Shown piece after piece: positions 7,267 through 15,321 of a stretch of 22,764 nt of DNA; the first letter of the stretch is position 1, and each line of letters opens with the position of its first letter. Origin of the DNA: Candidatus Omnitrophota bacterium (GTDB lineage: Bacteria; Omnitrophota; Koll11; JAHIPI01); NCBI GenBank assembly GCA_028718265.1, contig JAQUMG010000008.1, positions 1 through 22,764 on the forward strand, read 5' to 3'. The translations under genes and the position numbers were made by a program. Under the pieces are notes generated by a model, which saw only the letters and a list, made by a program, of their open reading frames with translations, ran no database searches and was not told the origin of the DNA.

Positions 7267-10200
7267 TTACCCCTTGGCGAAAATCTTTTTTGCGGAAGAT
7301 GCGGCCTTGCTGCCCTTGCCCTGGGCAGCTGCAAGTTCTTTATGATAATCCTGAAGCGACTTAGGCACTATCTTGCTCTTCCTCATTGCTTCAATACCCT
7401 CTATGCTCGCTTCGGCAGAAGTCAGTGTAGTAATATAAGGAATCTTATGCTGTATTGCCATCATACGGATGTAGCTATCATCGTATTTCCCGCTTCTGCC
7501 GACAGGCGTGTTTATAATCAGTTGTATCTCTTTATTCTTTATCATATCCGTTATGTTCGGCCGGCCCTCGTGTATCTTTGGAGCAATGCTGTTTTCCACG
7601 CCGTTTTCCTTAAGAAACTCGCCCGTGCCTTCCGTAGCATATATTTTAAAACCGAGTTTCTTAATCCGTTTGGCGATCGGCAAAAGGTATTGTTTGTCCT
7701 TATCCGCCACGGTTAAAAGGACATTGCCTTCCAGCGGAAGCTTGGATCCTGCCGCTTCCTCTGCTTTGTAAAAAGCTAGGCCGAACGTATCGGCTATTCC
7801 CATCACTTCTCCCGTGGCCCTCATTTCCGGTCCGAGTATCGGATCCACCTCGGGGAACATGTTAAACGGGAATACTGCCTCTTTTACTCCCACATAAGGA
7901 AGCTTATGAACTTTTAACTCAGGAAAATCTTTCACTTTTTTGCTCAGCATAAGCTGTGTGGCTATGCGCGCTATCGGAATGCCTGTGATCTTGGAAACAA
8001 CCGGTACCGTACGCGACGCCCTCGGATTTGCCTCGAGGATATACACCTTGTCATCGCAAATGGCATATTGTATGTTTATCAGGCCGACGACCTTCAGTTC
8101 TTTCGCAATGGCCGAAGTATATTTTTCTATAGTTTTAAGATGTTCTTCCTTTATGGTCCTCGGCGGAATAGCGCACGCTGAATCGCCGGAATGGATGCCG
8201 GCTAACTCTATATGTTCCATAATCGCGGCAATGAATGTCTCGCTGCCGTCGCAAAGCGCATCTACCTCGGTCTCTATGGCGTGCTCCAGAAATCTGTCGA
8301 TAAGCATCGGGTGCTCGGGGCTTATCTTTATGGCTTCTAACGCATATTTGCGCAGCATGGTCTCATCATAAATGACCTCCATGCCGCGCCCGCCTAACAC
8401 GTAAGACGGCCTGACCATAAGAGGATATCCTATTTTTACGGCTATCGCAACAGCCTCGTCGAGCGACCTTGCGGTGCCGCTTTCCGGCTGCATTATATTC
8501 ATCTCGATCATCTTTTTCCGGAAGAGCTCCCTATCCTCCGCGAATGCTATACTCTCCGTACTGGTACCGAGGATTTTAACTCCGTTATCTTTAAGTTCCT
8601 GCGCTATATTTAAGGGCGTCTGCCCGCCGAACTGGACAATCGCCCCTTCGGGTTTTTCTTTTTCATAAATCGTAAGGACGTCTTCCACTGTGAGCGGTTC
8701 GAAATAAAGTTTGTCCGAAGTATCATAGTCGGTCGATACCGTTTCGGGATTACAGTTGATCATGATCGACTCGTATCCCTCATCGCGCAAAGCAAAGGCC
8801 GCGTGGACACACGTGTAATCGAATTCTATCCCCTGTCCTATCCTGTTCGGGCCGCCGCCCAATATGAGGACCTTCTTCTTACCGGATGACACCGGCACCT
8901 TGTCTTCTCCTATATAAGTGGAATAATAATAAGCCGCGTTCTTCACGCCGCTTACCGGCACCGCATCAAACCTTCCGTATTTGCCTATGGATATCCTTTT
9001 TTGCCTTACTTCTTTCTCGGTAACTTTCGTTCCGCCCTCAGAAAAAATCTTTGCCAGATATTTATCGGCAAATCCCCACTCTTTTGCCTTAGCCAATTTT
9101 TCCGAAGGCAGATTTTTCCATGGATATTTAAGAATTTCTTCCTCAAATTCAACGATTTCCTTAATTTCACTGATAAACCATATGCCGATATGCGTCATTT
9201 TATAAAGCTCTTCCGCGGAGATGCCTTTGCGCAATGCTTCGTACATCAGGAAGATGCGTTCACTCGAAGGAAATGCCAGCCGCTCCTTCAGCTCCTGAAG
9301 CGATAACGTCTTAAAGTCCTTTGCGCCGCCTAAGCCGTATCTGCCTATTTCGAGAGAGCGTATGGCTTTTTGCATAGCTTCCTTAAAGGTTTTACCTATG
9401 CTCATGACCTCGCCGACGGCTTTCATCTGCGTGCCTATCACATCTTTTGCCTGCGCGAACTTCTCGAATGCCCATCGCGCGAATTTGATGACTACATAAT
9501 CGCCCGACGGTTCATATTTTTCGAGCGTGCCTTTTTTCCAGTAAGGAATTTCGTCCATTGTAAGGCCTGCGGCAAGTTTTGTCGAAATACGGGCTATGGG
9601 AAATCCCGTAGCCTTTGAGGCAAGCGCGGAAGAGCGCGACGTCCTGGGGTTAATTTCTATGACGACCAGCCGGTCATCTTCGAGATTATGCGCAAACTGG
9701 ACATTTGTCCCGCCCGTGACTCCGATCGCATCTACAATTTTATAGGAAAGTTCCTGCATTCGTTTCTGCAGGGATTCCGGGACGGTGAGCATCGGCGCCG
9801 CGCAGAAGCTGTCCCCCGTGTGAACGCCCATCGGATCGATATTCTCTATAAAGCAAACTGTGATCTTTTGATTTTTTGCATCTCTGACAACTTCAAGTTC
9901 CAGTTCTTCCCACCCCAGAACAGCCTCTTCAACCAGAACCTGATGTATGATACTCGCGGAAAGCCCGCGGGTAACAATAGTCCGCAATTCCTCGACATTG
10001 TAAGCCACCCCGCCGCCCGTCCCGCCCAAAGTATAGGCGGGACGGAGAACGACAGGATATTTAAGGCGTTCCGCTATTGCCTCGGCTTCCTCTACGGAAT
10101 AACACGGTTCCGATTTCGGTATAGGTATCCCGAGTTTTTTCATCGTCTCTTTAAATGCTATCCTGTCTTCGCCCCGTTCGATAGCGTCAGCCTTGACGCC

Positions 10201-10548
10201 GATTATCTCGACTCCGTATTTTTCCAGTACGCCTGCCTTGTGAAGCGCGGATGCCAGATTAAGGCCGGTCTGCCCGCCCAAATTAGGCAAAAGCGCATCC
10301 GGCCTCTCTTTTTCAATTATTTTTTCCAGACTTTCGACAGTAAGCGGCTCTATATAAGTCTTATCCGCCATGCCGGGATCCGTCATAATCGTAGCTGGGT
10401 TTGAATTGACAAGAACTACTTCATACCCCTCTTCTTTCAGTGCCTTGCAGGCCTGAGTACCCGAATAGTCAAACTCGCATGCCTGTCCTATAATTATAGG
10501 CCCCGAACCTATTATGATTACTTTGCGGATATCGTTTCGTCGCGGCAT
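7267..10548 (-). CDS. carB: Carbamoyl-phosphate synthase large subunit
   Basis: The 1093-residue protein is full length (family about 1070). It makes carbamoyl phosphate from bicarbonate, ATP and ammonia (glutamine-derived when CarA is present) for pyrimidine and arginine synthesis. Two homologous halves are clear: K-V-I-I-I-G-S-G-P-I-I-I-G-Q near residue 9 and K-V-L-I-L-G-G-G-P-N-R-I-G-Q near 560. Each half has an ATP-grasp domain (R-P-A-Y-T-L-G-G-T-G-G-G and R-P-S-Y-V-L-G-G-R-G-M-E). A C-terminal allosteric MGS-like domain follows (about 945-1070), with a short Ala/Lys/Ser tail. ATG 10546-10548 has GGAGGAG upstream. It lies 23 bases after gdhA and 3 before DUF1846. carA is not in this window. 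Confidence 0.97.
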   Translation of the reverse strand: MPRRNDIRKVIIIGSGPIIIGQACEFDYSGTQACKALKEEGYEVVLVNSNPATIMTDPGMADKTYIEPLTVESLEKIIEKERPDALLPNLGGQTGLNLASALHKAGVLEKYGVEIIGVKADAIERGEDRIAFKETMKKLGIPIPKSEPCYSVEEAEAIAERLKYPVVLRPAYTLGGTGGGVAYNVEELRTIVTRGLSASIIHQVLVEEAVLGWEELELEVVRDAKNQKITVCFIENIDPMGVHTGDSFCAAPMLTVPESLQKRMQELSYKIVDAIGVTGGTNVQFAHNLEDDRLVVIEINPRTSRSSALASKATGFPIARISTKLAAGLTMDEIPYWKKGTLEKYEPSGDYVVIKFARWAFEKFAQAKDVIGTQMKAVGEVMSIGKTFKEAMQKAIRSLEIGRYGLGGAKDFKTLSLQELKERLAFPSSERIFLMYEALRKGISAEELYKMTHIGIWFISEIKEIVEFEEEILKYPWKNLPSEKLAKAKEWGFADKYLAKIFSEGGTKVTEKEVRQKRISIGKYGRFDAVPVSGVKNAAYYYSTYIGEDKVPVSSGKKKVLILGGGPNRIGQGIEFDYTCVHAAFALRDEGYESIMINCNPETVSTDYDTSDKLYFEPLTVEDVLTIYEKEKPEGAIVQFGGQTPLNIAQELKDNGVKILGTSTESIAFAEDRELFRKKMIEMNIMQPESGTARSLDEAVAIAVKIGYPLMVRPSYVLGGRGMEVIYDETMLRKYALEAIKISPEHPMLIDRFLEHAIETEVDALCDGSETFIAAIMEHIELAGIHSGDSACAIPPRTIKEEHLKTIEKYTSAIAKELKVVGLINIQYAICDDKVYILEANPRASRTVPVVSKITGIPIARIATQLMLSKKVKDFPELKVHKLPYVGVKEAVFPFNMFPEVDPILGPEMRATGEVMGIADTFGLAFYKAEEAAGSKLPLEGNVLLTVADKDKQYLLPIAKRIKKLGFKIYATEGTGEFLKENGVENSIAPKIHEGRPNITDMIKNKEIQLIINTPVGRSGKYDDSYIRMMAIQHKIPYITTLTSAEASIEGIEAMRKSKIVPKSLQDYHKELAAAQGKGSKAASSAKKIFAKG

Positions 10549-10571
10549 AAATTAAAACTCCTCCATGTTTT

Positions 10572-11933
<1,362 letters not shown>

Positions 11934-11949
11934 TTACGAATATTTTGAT

Positions 11950-11966
11950 TGCACATTTTTTGTGCA
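11950..11966 (-). other. Short hairpin between terminator and gdhA start
   Basis: TGCACA and TGTGCA (minus strand) form a 6-bp stem with an A5 loop, about 10 bases after the U-run of the leader terminator. There is no U-tail of its own. It could space or protect the ribosome binding site; the function is unknown. Confidence 0.4.
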
Positions 11967-11975
11967 GCTTTGGAC

Positions 11976-12022
11976 AAAAAAAATAGACGCTCCGCCTTTT
12001 TTTAAAAGGCCTCAGAACGTCT
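11976..12022 (-). terminator. Intrinsic terminator in the gdhA leader
   Basis: The minus-strand RNA pairs AGACG with CGUCU, a small internal loop intervenes, then GCCUUUU pairs with AAAAGGC around an AAA loop. An A and eight uninterrupted U follow (11976-11983). It sits upstream of gdhA, not after a gene, so it is an attenuator. Its 5' arm (AGACG, 12018-12022) is part of the loop and right stem of antiterminator hairpin P2, making the two folds mutually exclusive. Confidence 0.88.
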
Positions 12023-12049
12023 TTGTTCGTCGCGATACCGCATTGTACC
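12015..12049 (-). promoter_or_regulatory. Candidate ANTAR antiterminator: two hexaloop hairpins (P1, P2)
   Basis: P1 (12034-12049) is stem GGUAC/GUAUC with a six-base loop AAUGCG. P2 (12015-12028) is stem GAAC/GUUC with a six-base loop AAAGAC. The linker is five bases. Both loops have A at position 1 and G at position 4, the signature of RNA targets of ANTAR-domain antiterminators (NasR, AmiR and EutV class). P2 overlaps the terminator's 5' arm as this mechanism requires. P1 begins about 10 bases after the predicted transcription start. The candidate protein is encoded at 14073-14783. Confidence 0.75.
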
Positions 12050-12065
12050 AAACCTATTTCACACG

Positions 12066-12094
12066 ATTATATATAATTCGCTTCGATTAGTCAA
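12066..12094 (-). promoter_or_regulatory. Promoter of the gdhA-carB-DUF1846 operon
   Basis: TTGACT (12089-12094), a 17-base spacer and a perfect TATAAT (12066-12071) put transcription start near 12059 (an A). The promoter looks strong and constitutive, which fits control at the leader terminator rather than at initiation. Confidence 0.85.
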
Positions 12095-12109
12095 GGATTT
12101 TATAAAAAA

Positions 12110-12757
12110 TTACAGGATTTCCGATTCTATCTTATTTATTAAATTCGCGGTTTCTTTGATGATACCCGCAGGCAGTATTTTCAAAAGTTCCGCATCCCTC
12201 TTCACTGACTTAAGCACAGCCACGAGCCGCTTTAAAATGGCAATTTTTCTCTTTTTTCTTGCCTCTTCCGGTTCCAGCTCTTCTCTTTCTCTTATCAGGC
12301 TGGAAAGATCCTTCTTTATCTCGCGCGCATCCCGGCCTTTTTCAAATACCTTCTTTTTTAACTCGGCATAATCAACTTTATCAAGCGTCTTCTTATTTTT
12401 GGCCAGCCTGAGCACGTTGACAGCGTCATAATTAGGTATGGAAGCTACTTCATTGGATTCTGCGTAATCCTTTTCAAGATATGCCGGCTCTTCCTTTTCG
12501 AGAAAATAATAAGACCTGAGCAATTTCATGGCAGTGGGTTTCTTGACGCCTATCTCTTTCGCCGTATAAGCTTCAAAAGTAGAATACCCCCATTCCTTAT
12601 ATAATTTGTCCTTCCATACCGAATAAAGCGCCTGGCCCAGAGATATCCAGGATGTCTTAAAGTTCTTTACTTTATCTAAAACCTGATACCGCAGGGAGCT
12701 TTCATCCATATCCTGCATTTTTTCTTCTATTCTTTCCAGAGATTTTGATTTTAACAT
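12110..12757 (-). CDS. Hypothetical protein, predicted DNA-binding (HTH-like)
   Basis: This protein of about 215 residues has no signal peptide and is almost wholly helical. Residues about 37-85 contain a pattern like a winged or HTH-type DNA-binding unit: W-I-S-L-G-Q-A-L-Y-S-V-W, then E-W-G-Y-S-T-F-E-A-Y and K-E-I-G-V-K-K-P-T-A-M-K-L-L. The C-terminal half is a charged coiled coil (about 125-215). I do not recognise a named family; it could be a chromosome-associated protein or a regulator. ATG 12755-12757 is chosen over the in-frame TTG five codons upstream because GGGAGGG is correctly placed before it. The gene ends 50 bases before the gdhA promoter's -10 core, without an obvious terminator between. 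Confidence 0.75.
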   Translation of the reverse strand: MLKSKSLERIEEKMQDMDESSLRYQVLDKVKNFKTSWISLGQALYSVWKDKLYKEWGYSTFEAYTAKEIGVKKPTAMKLLRSYYFLEKEEPAYLEKDYAESNEVASIPNYDAVNVLRLAKNKKTLDKVDYAELKKKVFEKGRDAREIKKDLSSLIREREELEPEEARKKRKIAILKRLVAVLKSVKRDAELLKILPAGIIKETANLINKIESEIL

Positions 12758-12779
12758 ACCCAGCCCTCCCAAGGCATAG

Positions 12780-12808
12780 ATTATACTGCATAAAGAGGAA
12801 AATCCAAA
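12780..12808 (-). promoter_or_regulatory. Possible promoter of the HTH-like gene
   Basis: A perfect TATAAT (12780-12785) lies 17 bases from a weak TTTGGA (12803-12808), giving a leader of about 16 bases that includes GGGAGGG. The -35 match is poor, so this is tentative. Confidence 0.35.
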
Positions 12809-12832
12809 GCAAATTTTACGATGCGAATCATA

Positions 12833-12861
12833 TTGTCAAAAATGGCCTGAGAGGATATAAT
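12833..12861 (+). promoter_or_regulatory. Promoter of the thioredoxin-like gene
   Basis: TTGTCA (12833-12838), a 17-base spacer and a perfect TATAAT (12856-12861) predict a start near 12868. The mRNA would have a 26-base leader with a GGGGGG ribosome binding site seven bases before ATG 12894. Confidence 0.8.
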
Positions 12862-12893
12862 CTATTGTGGCTAACTAAACCAGGGGGGAATAT

Positions 12894-13526
12894 ATGAAAA
12901 AGATTATGTTTCTGACAATGGCTCTAGTGCTGGGTTTTACGTTAGAAGCACATGCAATCTCGTGGGAACGCGACCTCGATGCGGCTTTGAAAAAAGCCAA
13001 AACAAGCCAACGGCCGGTTATGATAGATTTCTATACCGACTGGTGCGGCTGGTGCAAAAAACTTGATAGCGATACTTACTCGGCCGGCAATGTCAGTGAT
13101 CTGGCGAAAAATTTTATATGTGTCAAGATAGACGCCGATAAAAACAAAAGTACCGCATCGAAATATAAGGTAGAGGGTTATCCGACTATAATATTTCTGA
13201 ATTACGAGGGCGAAATCGATGACCGGGTGGTGGGCTACCGCGACGCTAACGGATTCGCAGATGCCATGAGTTCGGTCCTCAAAAAGACTAAAAAGCCCGA
13301 TGCCAAGACACCCGGGGCGGCAGACAATAAAACCCCCGGTTCCGCGGCAAAACCGTTATTTGTCCTTAACGGCATATTCTACGATGCCACTGCCCCTACG
13401 GCGCTTATCAACGGCTCTGCGGTAAAAGTGGGCGATACTATTGAGGGCGCAAAAGTAAAGAAAATCACTAAAGTGGGTGCGGAATTAGAATATCAGGGAA
13501 GCATAATCGTACTCGATGTAAGGTAG
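12894..13526 (+). CDS. Exported thioredoxin-fold protein fused to a GspB/PilP-like C-terminal domain
   Basis: The 210-residue protein has a signal peptide (cleavage near A-H-A-I at 19-22). A thioredoxin domain spans about 24-128, with W-C-G-W-C (Cys51, Cys54) and a cis-proline in G-Y-P-T, typical of a periplasmic disulfide reductase or oxidase. After a Lys/Pro/Ala-rich linker, residues about 150-210 form a small beta domain: L-N-G-I-F-Y-D, A-L-I-N-G, V-K-V-G-D-T-I, L-E-Y-Q-G-S-I-I-V. This resembles the conserved domain of type II secretion GspB/GspC and pilus protein PilP. The fusion suggests redox control at a secretion or pilus machine; that is inference. Its last 42 bases overlap the convergent prepilin-like gene. 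Confidence 0.85.
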   Translation: MKKIMFLTMALVLGFTLEAHAISWERDLDAALKKAKTSQRPVMIDFYTDWCGWCKKLDSDTYSAGNVSDLAKNFICVKIDADKNKSTASKYKVEGYPTIIFLNYEGEIDDRVVGYRDANGFADAMSSVLKKTKKPDAKTPGAADNKTPGSAAKPLFVLNGIFYDATAPTALINGSAVKVGDTIEGAKVKKITKVGAELEYQGSIIVLDVR

Positions 13527-14063
13527 TAGTATCGATTTTGCCAGGGTCGGGGTCAGGAAATTTGACTCTTTTACGCTTTCTGCGTGGCCGTCAACGAATA
13601 TCACATTATAGGCCCCCTGATGCGGCGGCGGTATTTTAGGATCAACGGCTGTCATATCGGTCATAAGCCAGCTGAATTCTTTATTGCTTACCGAATCAAT
13701 AAATTTATTATTATAGCTGTCGTTCCAGACATAGGTAAGGGATTTTGCCGCTAATTCGGACGGCATGGAAGGGCATATAAACACCTTCTTATCATCTATG
13801 TAATTACTTAGAATATTCACAATGCTTCTGGGGTCGTCTTTTGGGGATTCGGGGTAGAATTTGGCGTCAGGAAGCCTTTCGTAATCCATCTCATACATCT
13901 GAAGCGCCATGTAAATATTTCTTAGGTTGGAAAGACAATCGACGGATCTCGCCGATTTTTCAGCTTCAAGATAAACAGTAATAGGTATAACGCCGACCAA
14001 GGATGCCACCAGCATAATTTCGATCATACCATAGCCAAGTTCATTTAAAAATCTGGTTTTCAT
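13485..14063 (-). CDS. Type IV prepilin-like (pseudopilin) protein
   Basis: This 192-residue protein has a class III prepilin N-terminus: a short basic leader ending in Gly (E-L-G), then Y-G-M-I-E-I-M-L-V with Glu at mature position 5 and a 20-residue hydrophobic helix. The body has C-L-S-N-L-R-N-I and Y-E-M-D-Y-E-R-L-P, recalling G/H-type pseudopilins, and a C-terminal V-I-F-V-D-G-H-A-E like the H-x9-D-G sequences of DUF1559-type pseudopilins. A prepilin peptidase would process it and a type II secretion or pilus system would export it. It starts nine bases after the ANTAR gene stop, so the two are probably cotranscribed. Its 3' end overlaps the convergent thioredoxin-like gene by 42 bases. 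Confidence 0.82.
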   Translation of the reverse strand: MKTRFLNELGYGMIEIMLVASLVGVIPITVYLEAEKSARSVDCLSNLRNIYMALQMYEMDYERLPDAKFYPESPKDDPRSIVNILSNYIDDKKVFICPSMPSELAAKSLTYVWNDSYNNKFIDSVSNKEFSWLMTDMTAVDPKIPPPHQGAYNVIFVDGHAESVKESNFLTPTLAKSILLPYIEYDYASLIF

Positions 14064-14072
14064 ACAGCGTAC

Positions 14073-14783
14073 CTACTTCTTAATCTCTTCGCGTAATATA
14101 ATCGCTTCCGATACTTCGCGCATACTACGCCTGTTATCCATGCTATATTTCCGTATCCGGTCATACGCTTCTTCTTCGCTTATATGTTCCTGCTTCATAA
14201 GAATGCCTTTCGCTCTTTCGATAACTTTTCTTGCCTCCAGCTCTTCCCTTATTACCTTGGATTCGACTATCAACCTGAAATTCTCGATTACAATTGCGGC
14301 CTGATTCGCTATTGATTTCAAAACATCTATTTCATTTTTGGTAAAGCGGTGCGGTTTAGCCGTATAGCAGTTTAATACGCCGATAACCTTTCCTTTAAAA
14401 AGAAGCGGAACGCTAAGCAATGAGCAGAGATTCTCTTTTATGGCGATTTTCCTGCTCATGTAGCGGTCGTCTTTACGCACGTCGAGTGCGGTTATCGGTT
14501 TTCCATGCTCGGCCACCATTCCGGCGATTCCTTCTCCTAATTTTATATTTGGTTTTTTATTGTAGGCTTCGCTTATCGACTGGGTTGCCTTAACTACAAG
14601 TTCATTGGTGTTTTTATCTAATAAAAGGAGGGAACTTATATTGGATCCCATTACTTCAGCCGTTACCGCGACTATCAATTTAAGAATATCTTCAAGATAT
14701 AGGTCGGAGGTAATGGCCTCGCTTATTCTGGCTAATGCCTGTATTGCTTTACTGCTGGAATTTTTTGTCTTCTTCGTCTTCAT
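14073..14783 (-). CDS. GAF-ANTAR transcription antiterminator
   Basis: This protein of about 236 residues has an N-terminal GAF sensor domain (about 10-165; V-M-G-S-N-I-S-S-L-L-L-L-D, L-G-E-G-I-A-G, S-V-P-L-L-F-K-G-K-V-I-G-V-L-N), a linking helix, and a C-terminal ANTAR RNA-binding domain (about 172-230). The ANTAR hallmark residues are present: R-K-V-I-E-R-A-K-G-I-L-M-K, I-S-E-E-E-A-Y and M-R-E-V-S-E-A-I-I-L. ANTAR proteins bind paired hexaloop hairpins and prevent termination. There is no receiver domain, so the signal is probably a small molecule or redox cue on the GAF domain. Of three clustered ATGs the third (14781-14783) is chosen because the first overlaps the -10 box and the predicted transcript starts at about the third. 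No Shine-Dalgarno is present. Confidence 0.88.
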   Translation of the reverse strand: MKTKKTKNSSSKAIQALARISEAITSDLYLEDILKLIVAVTAEVMGSNISSLLLLDKNTNELVVKATQSISEAYNKKPNIKLGEGIAGMVAEHGKPITALDVRKDDRYMSRKIAIKENLCSLLSVPLLFKGKVIGVLNCYTAKPHRFTKNEIDVLKSIANQAAIVIENFRLIVESKVIREELEARKVIERAKGILMKQEHISEEEAYDRIRKYSMDNRRSMREVSEAIILREEIKK

Positions 14784-14790
14784 CATAAAC

Positions 14791-14819
14791 ATTTTAAACC
14801 ACTACGCCGTTCCGGTCAA
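14791..14819 (-). promoter_or_regulatory. Promoter of the GAF-ANTAR / prepilin operon, probably leaderless
   Basis: TTGACC (14814-14819), a 17-base spacer and TAAAAT (14791-14796) place the start at about 14782-14785, at the ATG-ATG pair of the coding sequence. No ribosome binding site can fit, so initiation would be leaderless. Confidence 0.65.
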
Positions 14820-14855
14820 GGGTTAATTTTATAGACTCGCTTCTGGGTCATCGAT

Positions 14856-15076
14856 AAGGAATCCGGTATTTTTCTCGCTCCTAGTCGATTTCTTTACGGC
14901 GAAGGTCTTTCGCGACTCGGTGGCTGCAGAACTCGCCCCGATGGGCTCTCCATCGGGGCTCTGTCAGCTTCGCCATCCCGAGTGAGTCCCGCTCTCGCGG
15001 GACCTCGGGATTCCCTCGTCGCTCAAGCTGCTTCGCCTAAAATCGACATGTCGCTGTGAAAAACACCGGATTCCTT
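14856..15076. repeat. Large imperfect inverted-repeat element IR1 (221 bp) with nested hairpins
   Basis: Terminal arms of 19 bases (14856-14874 and 15058-15076) match with one mismatch, and complementarity continues inward through TCGATTT/AAATCGA and GGCGAAG/CTTCGCC. Nested inside are a 10-bp hairpin (14935-14944 with 14950-14959), closed further by a bulged GCTG-AGA/TCTGTCAGC stem, and a 15-bp two-part hairpin (14975-14982 with 15004-15011 and 14986-14992 with 14997-15003). No reading frame explains it. It lies between divergent genes, so simple terminators are unlikely. Confidence 0.8.
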
Positions 15077-15077
15077 T

Positions 15078-15107
15078 TTGACATGTTTAAGGCTAATACC
15101 TTATACA
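15078..15107 (+). promoter_or_regulatory. Candidate promoter pointing into IR2
   Basis: A perfect TTGACA (15078-15083) is followed after 18 bases by TATACA (15102-15107), or after 17 by TTATAC. Transcription would start near 15113, inside the outer arm of the inverted repeat, so that the RNA would nearly coincide with the IR2 hairpin. Confidence 0.4.
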
Positions 15108-15295
15108 TTGAACTTTATATTCTACGAGCGGCCTTCAAAATTTTAGCTTCGAACGAGCCACAAAATCGGTTTCTAAAAGGGCGAAATTGTCCGAGGCGAC
15201 GCGGTAGCGTCAGCCGAGTTATTTCGCCCCCGATTTTTGGCGAAGCGAGAAGCGTTAAGAAATTTTGTAGACGCGAGGAGAATATAAAGTTCAAT
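15107..15295. repeat. Large inverted-repeat element IR2 (189 bp), possible hairpin RNA
   Basis: Perfect 17-bp terminal arms (15107-15123 and 15279-15295) enclose further pairing: CAAAATTT with AAATTTTG, GCCACAAAATCGG (15157-15169) with CCGATTTTTGGC (15230-15241), a perfect 9-bp GGGCGAAAT/ATTTCGCCC (15179-15187, 15221-15229) and an apical GACGC/GCGTC. The whole folds as one rod with internal loops. It shares CGATTTTNGGCGAAGC (15231-15246) with IR1 (reverse strand, 15030-15045). No coding frame with a ribosome binding site fits. Confidence 0.8.
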
Positions 15296-15321
15296 ACTTA
15301 CCGGTACACCATGTTATTCGT

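Noticed and set aside
9688..10404. Plus-strand 238-codon frame opposite carB
   Set aside because: carB is full length and conserved throughout; the antisense frame is a by-product of its codon use.
15107..15295. IR2 as a tRNA, riboswitch for dus, or 6S RNA
   Set aside because: There is no cloverleaf with CCA-type acceptor or T-arm, the dus transcript starts after the element, and no 6S sequence similarity could be recognised; only the general hairpin-RNA idea is kept.
14856..15295. IR1 and IR2 as integron attC sites or a CRISPR array
   Set aside because: There are no R/L core sites, no integrase or cassettes, and no regularly spaced direct repeats with spacers.
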